64,000 nt of DNA from Anaerolineae bacterium (GTDB lineage: Bacteria; Chloroflexota; Anaerolineae; Promineifilales; Promineifilaceae): contig JAHDWJ010000008.1 of assembly GCA_023384415.1 (NCBI GenBank), positions 1 to 64,000 on the forward strand, read 5' to 3'. The notes below the pieces were generated by a model, which worked only from the letters and a program-made list of their open reading frames with translations, had not been told where the DNA came from and ran no database searches. This document shows positions 24,688-34,620 of the stretch, one piece after another; the stretch's first letter is position 1, and each line of letters begins with the position of its first letter. The translations under genes and the position numbers were made by a program.

Positions 24688-26937
24688 TCACTCCTTAGCC
24701 CTGCCCCCTATTTTTTGCCACCAACGTAAAAGCCACAGCGGCCGCGCCATTCCCTGCCATAGGTGAAATCCTTCGGCTGATGGGGGTGGTTTAGCGGCCG
24801 CGTACTGTCGTTCATTAAATAGTTGCGTCAGCCGGTGTAAAAGGGGGTGCAGCCGGGTCAGCCGGGCGGACAGCCAGGCCGGTCGCTTGCCTGTTTGCAG
24901 CAGTTGGTCTCCCTCAGCCATAAACTCCCAGGCCGTCTGCCCTGGGCGGGGGGGATGGCCTAGCTGGGCGGCTTGCTTTTGCCAGCGGCGGTACGCCCAC
25001 AATATCCCATCTTCCTGGTTCTGGCGTACCTGCCACCGCCACCATTGCCATCCCCCAACCAACAGCAGCAGCAATAACAGCACCGTGATCCAGGGGAAGG
25101 TAGTGACCGGTTGGGGCATGGGGATATCCACCCCGGGCGTCAGGGGTGCGGCCGCCTGCTCCCCCACTATGGGGAACGTATGATCGGATAGATACGCCGC
25201 CGTCGGTTCAAACGACACCCACCCTACCCCGGCAAAATAAAGCTCCGGCCAGGAGTGGCCATTGGCCTGCATGATGCTCTGCACCCCGCCCTCATTGGCA
25301 GTCACGGCCGCGTATCCCACCACCAGCCGGGCGGGCAACCCCAATGAGCGGGCCATCACCACCATTGCCGAGGCATAATAATCACAATACCCCTTCTGCA
25401 AATCAAAGAGAAAATAATCTACTAAATCCTGATCAGTTGGCGGCCGCGTCACCCCCAACGTGTAGGGATATTGGCGCAAAAACCGCTCCAGGGCCACCGC
25501 CTGATCATACGGCGTACCCGCTCCCGCCGTCACCTGAGCCGCTAACTGACGCACTCGTGGCGGCAGCCCATCCGGCAGTTGGGTGTATTGGCTGAGAATC
25601 CGCTCTGGTACGGCGGACGGGTCGGCCAGGCGCAGGGTGGCTGAGGTAACTGCAGGCACAGCCGTACGGATTTGATAAAACGGCTCCTCTTCTTCCCCCT
25701 GAAGTCGGGCCAGGTCCCCAGGGCCATGCCAGGTGGCAACCCCATCCTGGTCTAAACTAAGGGGCAGCCCCAAACTATACCGGGTCTGGCGGCCGTCTAG
25801 CCGCCAATGGACCGTTTGCGTGAACTGGACAACCGTCTCTGACTCATGGGGAGAAATCAGCTCACCGGCGGCGATAGTAGTGCGATCATCCCAATGGCTT
25901 ACCTTCCACCCATGTCCCGTATATTGGTCATAACTAAGACCGCGCCAATTGACCCCGCCGATCTGGCTCGTATCGGTGAGGGAGATGGTGGCGGTCATCA
26001 CCAGGGTACGCCACAACTCCGGGGGGCTGCCAATGAGCATAGCGCGAGGCAGTCCCTCAGCCGGTTCCCCATCTCCCGGATCAACCGGTTGGCTGGCCCT
26101 TTCTGGTTGACGCACCCCGGCAAAAGCACGCTCCATCACGGCCTCAGCTTCTTGCACGGCGGCGGTCTGGCGCACAGCCTCAGCAATGGCTGAGGGACGG
26201 ATGGCGGGAATGGCCCAGGCTAAGAGGAATAAACAGAAGGCAATCGCCCCCGCGGCCGCTAACTGTTCTGGCCGTATCTCGGGAGAATAATCTACGCCCC
26301 GCTGCTCCCACCCTTCTACCAGGGTGTGATAATGGATAGCGGCCGCGAGCAAAGCGGCCAATGGGACAAAGAGCAGCACCGGCCATATCTCAATCTGGCT
26401 AAAGGTCTGGTTGACCGCCAGGGCCACGCCGATGGGGGTAAGGCCGCGCAGGGGTTGATGTTGACGGAAGGTAGCCCAGGCAGCATACCCGGCCAACAGC
26501 CAGGCCACCAATCCCATCCCTAGAGCGATCCCCATCGTTTCCTGACTGCTTTCCCCGGCCACGATAGCTTCTCCCCAGGCAGAAAGGCGGGCTACCAGGA
26601 GTAAACTTTGCTGGCGGATGAAGCTGCTGATTGGCTGCCAGCCGTTAAAGAGGGTGGCGAGCGGCGGCCGCAGGGGGGGAATATGCAGCAGGGTTAAAAC
26701 CACGCCATAGGCCAGAAATAACGCCCAGGCCCAACGAGCAGCCAGCGGCCGCAGGGCTAACAGGGTTCCCAGAAGCATCCCCCAAACGGCCATCGTGCCC
26801 ACCCGGTTCACTTCGGGCAACCAGCGGGCCATGACAACGGCCCAGGCTAATGTGCTAACCAGGGTGAGCAAGAGGAAAAAGGGGAGCCAGCCGGGACGCG
26901 GCCGCAGACGATGTTCAAGCCAGATAAGCGTACCCAT
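24688..26937 (-). CDS. Transglutaminase-like membrane protein (TgpA family)
   Basis: A 749-residue membrane protein. Residues 1 to about 260 contain six or seven helices (TgpA N-terminal). An extracytoplasmic part follows with a transglutaminase-like core: the Cys in KGYCDYYASAMVVMARSLG near 515, the His in NGHSWPELYF near 558 and the acidic partner in VSFEPTAA near 570. A helix near 620-640 (TVLLLLLLLVGGWQW) and a cytoplasmic C-terminal domain complete it. The family acts as a protein cross-linker or protease-like enzyme at the cell surface and is essential in Pseudomonas. Usually a MoxR ATPase and a DUF58 protein are neighbours; neither is present here. The gene holds nine GCGGCCGC sites. 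Confidence 0.88.
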   Translation of the reverse strand: MGTLIWLEHRLRPRPGWLPFFLLLTLVSTLAWAVVMARWLPEVNRVGTMAVWGMLLGTLLALRPLAARWAWALFLAYGVVLTLLHIPPLRPPLATLFNGWQPISSFIRQQSLLLVARLSAWGEAIVAGESSQETMGIALGMGLVAWLLAGYAAWATFRQHQPLRGLTPIGVALAVNQTFSQIEIWPVLLFVPLAALLAAAIHYHTLVEGWEQRGVDYSPEIRPEQLAAAGAIAFCLFLLAWAIPAIRPSAIAEAVRQTAAVQEAEAVMERAFAGVRQPERASQPVDPGDGEPAEGLPRAMLIGSPPELWRTLVMTATISLTDTSQIGGVNWRGLSYDQYTGHGWKVSHWDDRTTIAAGELISPHESETVVQFTQTVHWRLDGRQTRYSLGLPLSLDQDGVATWHGPGDLARLQGEEEEPFYQIRTAVPAVTSATLRLADPSAVPERILSQYTQLPDGLPPRVRQLAAQVTAGAGTPYDQAVALERFLRQYPYTLGVTRPPTDQDLVDYFLFDLQKGYCDYYASAMVVMARSLGLPARLVVGYAAVTANEGGVQSIMQANGHSWPELYFAGVGWVSFEPTAAYLSDHTFPIVGEQAAAPLTPGVDIPMPQPVTTFPWITVLLLLLLLVGGWQWWRWQVRQNQEDGILWAYRRWQKQAAQLGHPPRPGQTAWEFMAEGDQLLQTGKRPAWLSARLTRLHPLLHRLTQLFNERQYAAAKPPPSAEGFHLWQGMARPLWLLRWWQKIGGRAKE

Positions 26938-27047
26938 AACTCTCTGATCTTAAGCTACAACCGGGCAAATGTAAATCTGGCTGTCAATTTAGATGGGTGC
27001 GGTCACTACAGCGAATTGAAGGAAGGAACGAAATTCGTTTGTTCCTC

Positions 27048-28040
27048 TCATTCGTTGTTGTCTCTTCTGCCCGCCTCGTGGCAGGCGACCTGGTGGGCAG
27101 GCAAAATTTCCCGCCATTCAGGGTCTACTTGAGCGCAGTGGGGTTGGACGATGGGGCAGCGGGGGTGGAAACGGCAGCCAGTGGGAAGCTGAATGGGGTT
27201 GGGGGTCTCCCCCTGTAAGATGATACGCTCCCGGCGCAGGCGGGGGTTGGGAACGGGCATGACGGAGAGTAATGCTTTGGTGTACGGGTGCTGCGGCCGC
27301 TGCAATATCTGGGCTGTTTCCCCTAACTCAACAATACGCCCCAGGTACATGACGGCAATCCGGTCGGCAAAATAAGCCACCGTGCCCAAATCATGGGTGA
27401 TAAACAAAATGGAAATCCCCCGCGATTGGCGCAAATCGGCCAGCAGGTTGAGGATTTCGGCCCGGATGCTGACATCGAGCATGGAGACAGGTTCATCAGC
27501 CAGCAAGACAGTGGGTTCTAAAACCAAAGCTCCGGCGATGACCACCCGCTGCCGCTGCCCGCCAGATAGCTCATGGGGATAACGGTGGAGAAAGCTGCCC
27601 GCCGGTTTGAGGCCAGCATCTTCTAACGCCTGGACGACCCGCTCCATGCGCGCCGCTTTGCTGCCCCCCAGCCCATGCACCATCAGCGGCTCGGCCACAA
27701 TATCGGCGATACGCATGGTGGGGTTTAAGGATTCGTAGGGGTCCTGGAAGACCATCTGGATTTGCCGCCGAAGCTGTTTGAGGTCGCGGCCGCGCCCCTG
27801 GGTTACCTCTTGACCCTTAAAAAAGATGTGCCCACTGGTAGCCCGCTCCAACCCCATCAACGTCAGGGCCAGGGTAGATTTGCCGCAGCCGCTCTCCCCC
27901 ACCAAAGCCAATACCTCACCCTGGCGCAGCTCAAAGGTGACTCCATCTATGGCATGGACAAACTGCTCTTCCTTTTGCCACAGGCTGGCTTTTTGTGTGG
28001 GGAATAGTTTACGGAGATTTTGGACCTGGATGATGGACAT
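27048..28040 (-). CDS. Oligopeptide/dipeptide ABC transporter ATP-binding protein (OppF-like)
   Basis: A 330-residue ATPase with Walker A GESGCGKSTLALTL, Q-loop VFQDPYESLNP, signature LSGGQRQRVVIAGAL, Walker B LLADEPVSMLD and H-loop FITHD. The C-terminal extension has the OppF/DppF cysteine cluster (CRFHPRCPIVQPHCAQ), which in some members binds an iron-sulfur cluster. It is the last gene of a five-gene operon (binding protein, two permeases, two ATPases) and follows its partner by 29 bp. Confidence 0.94.
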   Translation of the reverse strand: MSIIQVQNLRKLFPTQKASLWQKEEQFVHAIDGVTFELRQGEVLALVGESGCGKSTLALTLMGLERATSGHIFFKGQEVTQGRGRDLKQLRRQIQMVFQDPYESLNPTMRIADIVAEPLMVHGLGGSKAARMERVVQALEDAGLKPAGSFLHRYPHELSGGQRQRVVIAGALVLEPTVLLADEPVSMLDVSIRAEILNLLADLRQSRGISILFITHDLGTVAYFADRIAVMYLGRIVELGETAQILQRPQHPYTKALLSVMPVPNPRLRRERIILQGETPNPIQLPTGCRFHPRCPIVQPHCAQVDPEWREILPAHQVACHEAGRRDNNE

Positions 28041-28069
28041 GGGGTGTTTTGAGTTTCAAGTTTCGAGTT

Positions 28070-29041
28070 TTAGGTTTCGAGGAGGTGGCAGCTGGCCAGA
28101 TGGGTTGGCGAGGGAGTGTGCAAGGGTGGCCGCTCCTGGTGACACCGTTCCATGACGTGGGGGCAGCGGGGAGCAAAGCGGCAGCCAGGGGGCAAAGCGG
28201 TCAACCGGGGGGGGTAGCCGGGAATACTCACCAGTTTACCCGTCGGGCGGCTGAGATCGGGAAAGGCTCGCAGGAGTTCCTGGGTGTAGGGGTGCTGCGG
28301 GGCATTAAAAATGGTGTCCACATCGGCATATTCGGCCGTCACCCCTCCATACATCACCAACACTGAGTCACACATCTCGGCCACCACCCCTAGATCATGG
28401 GTCACAAACAGAACGGCCAGCCCCAGCTTTTCCTGCAACGTTGCCAGCAGCTCTAAAATTTGGGCCTGGATCATCACATCAAGAGCGGTCGTTGGCTCAT
28501 CGGCAATGACGATTTGGGGGTTGCAGGCCAGGGCCATGGCGATCATCGCCCTTTGCCGCATCCCGCCAGAATATTGGTGGGGGTATTGGCGACGGCGATC
28601 CGGGTTGATCCCTACCATCTCCAGGAGTTCAGCCACCCGGTTATCTACCAGCTTTTTATCCTGGACATAGTTGTGGCGGATGATCGCTTCGCCTATCTGG
28701 CGGCCGATGGTATGGACGGGGTTGAGAGCGTTCATGGCCCCCTGGAAAATCATGGCGATATTTTTCCAGCGCACTTCAGCCATTTCCGCCTCGCTGAGGG
28801 AGAGGAGATCACGCCCCATGAACAACACTTCACCGCTGGTGATGCGGCCGCTGCTGGGCAACAAACGGAGCAAACTCAGCATCAGCGTCGTCTTGCCACA
28901 ACCGCTTTCTCCCACCACCCCCAGCACTTCCCCCTCACGCAGGGTAAAGCTAATATCGGTCAGGGCATGCGCCGCCACCCCATCAGCGATCATAAAATCA
29001 GTCGAGAGATGTCTCACGTCGAGGATAGTTTCAAGTTCCAA
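28070..29041 (-). CDS. Oligopeptide/dipeptide ABC transporter ATP-binding protein (OppD-like)
   Basis: A 323-residue ATPase with Walker A GESGCGKTTLMLSL, Q-loop IFQGAMNALNP, signature YSGGMRQRAMIAMAL, Walker B VIADEPTTALD and H-loop FVTHDLG. The C-terminal CRFAPRCPHVMERC carries the OppD/DppD cysteine cluster. It forms a heterodimer with the next gene and energises peptide uptake. The start is unsettled: the frame opens at a TTG within a repetitive spacer, and no good ribosome site is seen nearby. Confidence 0.93.
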   Translation of the reverse strand: MELETILDVRHLSTDFMIADGVAAHALTDISFTLREGEVLGVVGESGCGKTTLMLSLLRLLPSSGRITSGEVLFMGRDLLSLSEAEMAEVRWKNIAMIFQGAMNALNPVHTIGRQIGEAIIRHNYVQDKKLVDNRVAELLEMVGINPDRRRQYPHQYSGGMRQRAMIAMALACNPQIVIADEPTTALDVMIQAQILELLATLQEKLGLAVLFVTHDLGVVAEMCDSVLVMYGGVTAEYADVDTIFNAPQHPYTQELLRAFPDLSRPTGKLVSIPGYPPRLTALPPGCRFAPRCPHVMERCHQERPPLHTPSPTHLASCHLLET

Positions 29042-29119
29042 GTTTCAGGTTCCAGGTTTCAAGTTTGCGCGTTTGCCGGTGTACAAGTGACAAATCTCCA
29101 GTCTCCAGTCTCCAATCCC

Positions 29120-30058
29120 TCAATCTCCCAATCTCCGCGCCACCATGCCTGGCCCGGCTGCCAGGTGGTGGGCTTCCAGGCGGGGGTTGAGTACCTGCTC
29201 TAACCCCTGCCCCAGCAAGGTGCAGCCCAATACCAGCCAGACAATGCCCAGGCCAGGCGTCACCAGCACCCACCACGCCCCGGCACTCATGGCCCCTCGG
29301 GTGAAGGCAAAGTTGAGCATCTGCCCCCAACTAAGGGTGGTAGGATCAGACAATCCCAGGAAGCTGAGGGTGCTTTCATTGAGGATGGCCAGGGAGATGA
29401 TGAGGACGGTATTGACGACCAACAGGGGGAGTACCAAAGGCAAGATGTGGTAGCGGATAATATGCAGGTTGCCCGCGCCAATGGCTCGCGCCCGCAGGAC
29501 AAATTTGCGCTCCTTGACGGCCAGGGTTTGGGAGCGGACCAGGCGGGCGGTGCCGGTCCAGCCTACGATACCGATGACGAAGATGATGTTGAACAGGCTG
29601 GGTTTGGTAAGGGCCACGATGACCACAGTGAGGGGGAGATCGGGGATGACGAGCATGACATCGGTGAAGCGCATGAGTAAATTTTCGACGCGGCCGCCAT
29701 AAAAGCCAGCCACGATGCCAATCACCCCACCGATAAAAATGGAAATCATGGAAGCGAAAAAGCCAACAATGAGGGAAACTCGTGAGCCATAAATAAAGGA
29801 AGATAGAACATCGCGGCCGGCGTCATCTTTGCCTAACCAGTGGGCGGCACTGGGGCGAGCATAAATATCCTCAATCGTTACCCGCGTTATCGCTTTGGGA
29901 TCATACGGGGCTAATTGGGGGGCAAATAGGGCCGTTAAAATAGCCATGACCAGCATAAATAGCCCCACAACGGCCATTTTGTTGCGCCGGAAGGTGTGCC
30001 AGAACCCGAGAAAGCCGGTTGCTGGTGGGGGGGCTTTGCTGGTGATGACCGCGCTCAT
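29120..30058 (-). CDS. ABC transporter permease (OppC/DppC-like)
   Basis: A 312-residue inner-membrane permease. The N-terminal cytoplasmic segment WHTFRRNKMAVVGLFMLVM is the OppC signature of a first helix with basic front. Five more helices follow, with the coupling-helix region RSQTLAVKERKFVLRARAIG (EAA-type loop) contacting the ATPases, and a helix WVLVTPGLGIVWLVLGCTLL near the end. It pairs with the OppB-like permease upstream in the operon. A 16-bp perfect hairpin separates it from oppB. Confidence 0.92.
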   Translation of the reverse strand: MSAVITSKAPPPATGFLGFWHTFRRNKMAVVGLFMLVMAILTALFAPQLAPYDPKAITRVTIEDIYARPSAAHWLGKDDAGRDVLSSFIYGSRVSLIVGFFASMISIFIGGVIGIVAGFYGGRVENLLMRFTDVMLVIPDLPLTVVIVALTKPSLFNIIFVIGIVGWTGTARLVRSQTLAVKERKFVLRARAIGAGNLHIIRYHILPLVLPLLVVNTVLIISLAILNESTLSFLGLSDPTTLSWGQMLNFAFTRGAMSAGAWWVLVTPGLGIVWLVLGCTLLGQGLEQVLNPRLEAHHLAAGPGMVARRLGD

Positions 30059-30068
30059 AATATTCGTG

Positions 30069-30109
30069 ATGCGTGATGCGTGAATCTTTGCTGTTCACGC
30101 ATCACGCAT
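30069..30109. promoter_or_regulatory. Intercistronic hairpin between oppB- and oppC-like genes
   Basis: atgcgtgatgcgtgaa and its perfect complement are separated by nine bases, right at the stop codon of the oppB-like gene. No T tract follows on the transcribed strand. It may stabilise the upstream (binding protein and permease) transcript or moderate expression of downstream genes. Confidence 0.55.
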
Positions 30110-31140
30110 TATTCTGTCTGGACACGGGGGTCCAGGTAACTATAAAACAGATCGGCGATGAGGTTAGCCAGGATGACGGCGACAGCAATGAGCAGAAATG
30201 CCCCTTGTAGCACCGGGTAATCCCGCCGGCCAACCGCATCGAATATCGCTTTGCCTAAGCCAGGCCAGGAGAAGACGGATTCGATCTGGATGGCCCCGGC
30301 GACGGTGAACCCCAAGTTGAGGGCGATGATGGTGACCATCGGCAGCATGGCGTTTTGCAGGGCGTGGTCTTTGAGAATCTGGAAGGTGCTTAACCCTTTG
30401 GCTTTGGCGGTCAGGATGTAATCTTCGGAGAGGACATCGAGGACGGCACTACGCATGATGAGCATATATTCACCCAAAAAGACAATGGTGTAGGTGAGGG
30501 TGGGCAATATCAGATGCCGCCCCAAGTCAGCCCACTGCTGCCAGAGGGTAGCATAGTTGGCCCCTGGGGTACTTTTGCCCGCTGTAGGCAGGCCCAAGCT
30601 GGTGCTGCCCCAGAAGAGTAGGATGATGCCTAACCAGAAGGTGGGCAGGCTCCAGGCCATGAGGCTGCCCAGTAAAGCCAGGTAATCAATGGGGGTACGG
30701 GCTTTCCACGCGGCCGCGATGCCCAACGTCATCCCCAACACAATGGCTAAAACCTGAGCCACCCCTATCAACAATATCGTATTCCACAACTGCTCCCGCA
30801 AAATCGTGGCTACAGGCCGGTTAGAATGGTAACTAATGCCCAACTCCCCCCGCAGCAAATTGCTGACATAGATAAAAAATTGGGTTTGCAGCGGGTTGAT
30901 CAGGCAATCCCCTGGGGTGAATGGATTAAGTGACTCAACGCAGTTGATGACCGGCTTATCCAGGCCAAACCGAACCTGTATCGCTTCGATGGCCTGCCGG
31001 GTGAGGCGCGGGTCACGAATACCCGCCCGCGCCGGATCACCGGGCAATACACGGAAGAGAAAGAAGTTCAGGCAAATGACAAAAACGACGGTAAAGACCG
31101 CCCAGGCCAGTTTGCGGAGAACGATACGAAAGTAGCGCAT
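30109..31140 (-). CDS. ABC transporter permease (OppB/DppB-like)
   Basis: A 343-residue permease with the OppB signature FFLFRVLPGDPARA after the first helix, an extended extracellular loop after helix 1, and the EAA loop with RSAVLDVLSEDYILTAKAKGLS. Six helices are expected; the last ends near LIADLFYSYLDPRVQ. It forms the transport channel with the OppC-like subunit. It lies 21 bp behind the binding protein gene. Confidence 0.93.
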   Translation of the reverse strand: MRYFRIVLRKLAWAVFTVVFVICLNFFLFRVLPGDPARAGIRDPRLTRQAIEAIQVRFGLDKPVINCVESLNPFTPGDCLINPLQTQFFIYVSNLLRGELGISYHSNRPVATILREQLWNTILLIGVAQVLAIVLGMTLGIAAAWKARTPIDYLALLGSLMAWSLPTFWLGIILLFWGSTSLGLPTAGKSTPGANYATLWQQWADLGRHLILPTLTYTIVFLGEYMLIMRSAVLDVLSEDYILTAKAKGLSTFQILKDHALQNAMLPMVTIIALNLGFTVAGAIQIESVFSWPGLGKAIFDAVGRRDYPVLQGAFLLIAVAVILANLIADLFYSYLDPRVQTE

Positions 31141-31161
31141 GGGAAAGTTGGGAATGGGAGA

Positions 31162-32796
31162 CTATTTCACTGGCTCAATCACCAACAGCGAACTGGGGTC
31201 TTCTAAAGCCACTTTGTCCCCATCAGTACGCCAACCGGTGAAACGGTCTACCCGATACGCCTGGGTTTCCTGGGCGTAGTAGGGGATGATGTAGACAACA
31301 TCTTCAAAAACGATGCGCTGCATCTCCCAGATCAGTTCGATCCGTTTGTTTTTGTCTAACTCTACGGCCTGCTGCCGATAGAGGGCATCGTAAGCGGGGT
31401 TGGAATAGCCAGTTTCGCTGTTGCCGGTGGGGATTTCGTCGGTGAGCATGACGCTGAGCAGGAAGCCGGGATCCGGATCAGACCCCCAACCCCAGAGGAT
31501 GACGTCAAAGTCAAAGCTGGGACAGCAGATGGCGGTCAGGGCATCGGGGTCAAGGGCCTGGAGTTCGGTGCGGACACCGACAGCTCCCCACATGCTGTTG
31601 AGCAGTTCGGCCATGCGTGGAGCCGAGGTACTGTCGCTGGGCCAATTCATCCGCAGGGTAAGCGGCCGCGACCCATCTGGCATTTCTCGCACCCCATCCC
31701 CATTGGTATCCAGATAACCCGCCTCATCCAAAAGGCGGTTTGCCAGGGCTGGGTCATAAGCATAATCCACCAATGAATCATTATAGAACACCCCCAGGCT
31801 GTCTGGGATGAGGGTCAGGCCAGGCGCACCCAGACCGAGCAGAACCACATCAATGATTTGCTGCTTATCGGTGGCGTGGGAGAGGGCCAGGCGCACAGTC
31901 CGATCTAACAGAGCAGGATGACCGGTGCAAACGCCATCGTCAGGGGGGCAGTTTTCCGGCAAGACCTGGTTGAAAATGATGTCGGTGACGCTGGGGGCCA
32001 GCGGAGGGCCGACGACGACCTCAATGTTGCTGTCGTTACGTAAGGTAGCCACAGCGGTATTGGGCATTTCCGTAATCATATCTACCTGGCCAGTACGCAG
32101 GGCTTGTACCAGGGCATCCTGGTTATCATAGGTGCGGAAAATCACCCCATCTATTTTGGGACTTTGGAGGTGGTGATTTTTGACAGCCTCTAAATGGACA
32201 AATTGATTTTGGCGGTACTCTTTCATCTTAAAGGGGCCGCTGCCGATCATTTCCGTATTTTCATATTCCACCGGGTCTACTTCTGACCAGATGTGTTCGG
32301 GCAGGATGTAGAGGAATAGCAGCTGGCTTTCGATGTTAGGAATCGGCTCGGTAAGGGTGAGTACCAAAGTAGAATCATCTGGGGCTTCGATGGTGTCGAA
32401 ATAGTAGGTGTAAATGCTCAGGAATGGGTAGCCTTCTTGCTCCTGGTAGAGGCGGTAGGAGAAGGCAACATCACGGGCTGTCAATGGTTCGCCATCATGG
32501 AAGGTTATGCCGTTGCGTATTTTGTAGGTGTAAACCAGGCCATCATCAGAAAGGAGTACGGTATCGGCAACTTCCAGGGTGTAAGTGCCATCCAGGTTAA
32601 GCTGGTACATAGATTCATACACCAGTTCAGCGATGGTGTACGCTTCGGTCAGGACGGCGACGCCGAGGTTAAGGGTGTCGGGGCTGCCCGCCCAGCCGAC
32701 ATTGAGAACAACCCCGCCATCACCGCTGTCGCGGCCGCCACAGGCCACCAGCAAGAATATCAATAAACACAAGGCAAGGTATTGTTTTAATTTCAT
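31162..32796 (-). CDS. Peptide/nickel-type ABC transporter substrate-binding lipoprotein
   Basis: A 544-residue extracytoplasmic binding protein of the SBP_bac_5 family. The N-terminus MKLKQYLALCLLIFLLVAC is a lipoprotein signal with lipobox LVAC; the Cys is followed by a GGRDSGDGG linker. The body shows YELAEL-type peptide-binding features: ITFHDGEPLTARDVAFSYRL, MIGSGPFKMKEYRQNQF and a C-terminal AYDALYRQQAVELD. It delivers peptides, nickel complexes or opines to the OppB-F complex. Shine-Dalgarno gaggaggaaag precedes the ATG. It is the first gene of the operon. Confidence 0.92.
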   Translation of the reverse strand: MKLKQYLALCLLIFLLVACGGRDSGDGGVVLNVGWAGSPDTLNLGVAVLTEAYTIAELVYESMYQLNLDGTYTLEVADTVLLSDDGLVYTYKIRNGITFHDGEPLTARDVAFSYRLYQEQEGYPFLSIYTYYFDTIEAPDDSTLVLTLTEPIPNIESQLLFLYILPEHIWSEVDPVEYENTEMIGSGPFKMKEYRQNQFVHLEAVKNHHLQSPKIDGVIFRTYDNQDALVQALRTGQVDMITEMPNTAVATLRNDSNIEVVVGPPLAPSVTDIIFNQVLPENCPPDDGVCTGHPALLDRTVRLALSHATDKQQIIDVVLLGLGAPGLTLIPDSLGVFYNDSLVDYAYDPALANRLLDEAGYLDTNGDGVREMPDGSRPLTLRMNWPSDSTSAPRMAELLNSMWGAVGVRTELQALDPDALTAICCPSFDFDVILWGWGSDPDPGFLLSVMLTDEIPTGNSETGYSNPAYDALYRQQAVELDKNKRIELIWEMQRIVFEDVVYIIPYYAQETQAYRVDRFTGWRTDGDKVALEDPSSLLVIEPVK

Positions 32797-32816
32797 CTTC
32801 TTTCCTCCTCTAAACT

Positions 32817-32954
32817 CCTAACCTGGACAAGCCAGAAAAGATTTATCCACAAATGTCACAGATGGCCACAGATTTTTAAGCCATCTGTGAAAATCTGCGT
32901 CATCTGTGGATCAGTTCTTGTTTTCTGTACAAGAAGTTGACTTGCAAGGTACTA
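32817..32954. repeat. 138-bp dispersed repeat, copy 2
   Basis: Homologous to 2551-2687 with the same boundaries (cctaacctggacaagcc to gcaaggtacta) and the same inner atccaca / tgtggat palindrome. It occupies nearly the whole spacer upstream of the binding-protein gene and may include or displace its promoter. Confidence 0.85.
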
Positions 32955-32985
32955 ATGGTGATCGTATTCGTAATTTCGATCACGA

Positions 32986-34155
32986 TTAAATCATAAACTC
33001 TTTCACCGGGTTGGCCTCATGCAAAATGGGGCGGGTGAAGGAGAAGGGTGTGAGATTGGCTGCGGCCGCGTTCCCATCCAGGGCTATTTCACTCAACAAC
33101 AAGCCAAACAGTGAGGCAAACTTAAAGGCATGGCCGGCCCCGATGGCCACAGCGATATTGGGATAACCGGGCAGGGTGTCCAGGACAAAATCCCGGTCTG
33201 GGGGCATGGCATAGAGACAGGTTTTGCTGTAATGGAGTGGTCCGCAGGCAGATGGCAGCACCCGGGCCATAAAATCCATCGTTCGCTGTAACGTGGCCAG
33301 ATTTGGCTCAAAGGTACGATTTTCGACGGTGACTTCATCCCCCCCCACATCCTGGTTCACCTTAACCGCCTCTTCGCCGTAGAGGGGAAAGCCATAAAAA
33401 CAGGGGCTATCCATCCAAATCCAGACGGGAAACCGGTCTGGGGTGAACTGTTCCCGGTGGGGAGAGGCGAAATAGTTGACCTGCTCCTGGGTAACGGTGA
33501 GGTTGATCTGGTGGCCGAGATGGGCCAGATGGTGGTTTGCCCAGGCCCCGCTGGCGATGATCAATTTTTGGCAGTGGAAGGTGTGGGCAGGGGTTTCCAC
33601 TTCGATAATGTCATGGGCCGGGCGGATGGCGGTGACGAGGGTGTTATCATGCAGGATGGCCCCGTTGTCTCTGGCAACTCGTTGGTGAGCGGCGGTGGCT
33701 CGTGCGGCCGCGACAAATCCCCCATCGCTCTGAAACAGCCCCTGCACATCATCGGTCAGATTAAATTGGGGCCAGTAGCGCATCATTTCGGCGGCGGAGA
33801 GGTGTTCATAGGGGACTGCGGCCGCGTCCATGCTGTCAGTATACGTGGTGAGGGGAATGTAACCGCCAGCAGGGAACAGATCAAGGCTGCCGGTACGGAA
33901 AACCAGCGGCTCTCCGGCTTCGGCTTCTAACATCTCCCAGGCGCGGTATGCCTGTTTGGCCAGGGTGACGTATTCAGGGGTGTGGTAGGAGAGGCGAATG
34001 ATGCGGGAATGGTCGTGGCTGCCCCCGCGCAGATGGCCCAGTTCATACTGCTCCAGCCCTAACAGGTCTGCTCCCAGGCGGCGTGAAAGCCAGTACGCGG
34101 CCGCGCTGCCAATCCCCCCTAAACCTATAACAATACAGGTGTAATCCTGTCGCAT
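32986..34155 (-). CDS. FAD-dependent amine oxidase (sarcosine oxidase/N-methyltryptophan oxidase-like)
   Basis: A 389-residue flavoprotein. It begins CIVIGLGGIGSAAAYWLSRR (FAD fold), has GGSHDHSRIIRLSYHTPEY as in monomeric sarcosine oxidases, and near the C-terminus KTCLYAMPPDRDFVLD, where the Cys is placed like the covalent-FAD cysteine of that family. FKFASLFGLLL ends it. It would oxidise an N-methyl amino acid to the amino acid, formaldehyde and peroxide. Situated behind an Opp operon, it may act on imported compounds (inference). ATG 34155 is used because the longer frame to 34323 adds residues with no family match. Confidence 0.85.
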   Translation of the reverse strand: MRQDYTCIVIGLGGIGSAAAYWLSRRLGADLLGLEQYELGHLRGGSHDHSRIIRLSYHTPEYVTLAKQAYRAWEMLEAEAGEPLVFRTGSLDLFPAGGYIPLTTYTDSMDAAAVPYEHLSAAEMMRYWPQFNLTDDVQGLFQSDGGFVAAARATAAHQRVARDNGAILHDNTLVTAIRPAHDIIEVETPAHTFHCQKLIIASGAWANHHLAHLGHQINLTVTQEQVNYFASPHREQFTPDRFPVWIWMDSPCFYGFPLYGEEAVKVNQDVGGDEVTVENRTFEPNLATLQRTMDFMARVLPSACGPLHYSKTCLYAMPPDRDFVLDTLPGYPNIAVAIGAGHAFKFASLFGLLLSEIALDGNAAAANLTPFSFTRPILHEANPVKEFMI

Positions 34156-34620
34156 AAAATGAGCAGTTATCAGTGTGCAGTGAAGCGTCAACAGTGAGCA
34201 GGTAAATGAACAGGCCAACAGCGGGGCAAGGGTAGCACGAATGGGGAATCTGTCAAGATGGAACCACTTAATAGCATTCAATATCCCTAACAAAAAGCAT
34301 ACATGACCAACGTACCAGATCAAATTTAGGCAATTCTCCTGAAATTGGTAAGAAATTCGATAAAAAAGCTATAAAGATAATAAAAGCCGCGTTCATACAA
34401 GCAGCGTGCTATTAGGACCCAAAGTTGTCAAGCTAAATAATCAGATACAAAGCGAGTTCAGTCAGCAGAATTAACGCAGCAGAATTAACGGGGTGCTTCA
34501 CCCAACAACAGTTATCCATGAATCCGGCAAATCCATGTTCAATACCCGCTCAAACCACCCGGTATACCCTACTTATTTTATGAACTACCATAAGAAACCG
34601 GCAGTTGCATACCCTTTCGG
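34156..34620. other. Intergenic region, left flank of the repeat-bounded HTH gene
   Basis: About 465 bp, AT-rich, with no gene I can support. It holds short direct repeats (gcagcagaattaacg, cagcagaattaacgggg at 34460-34490). It must include the promoter for the flavoprotein on the minus strand. Confidence 0.4.
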
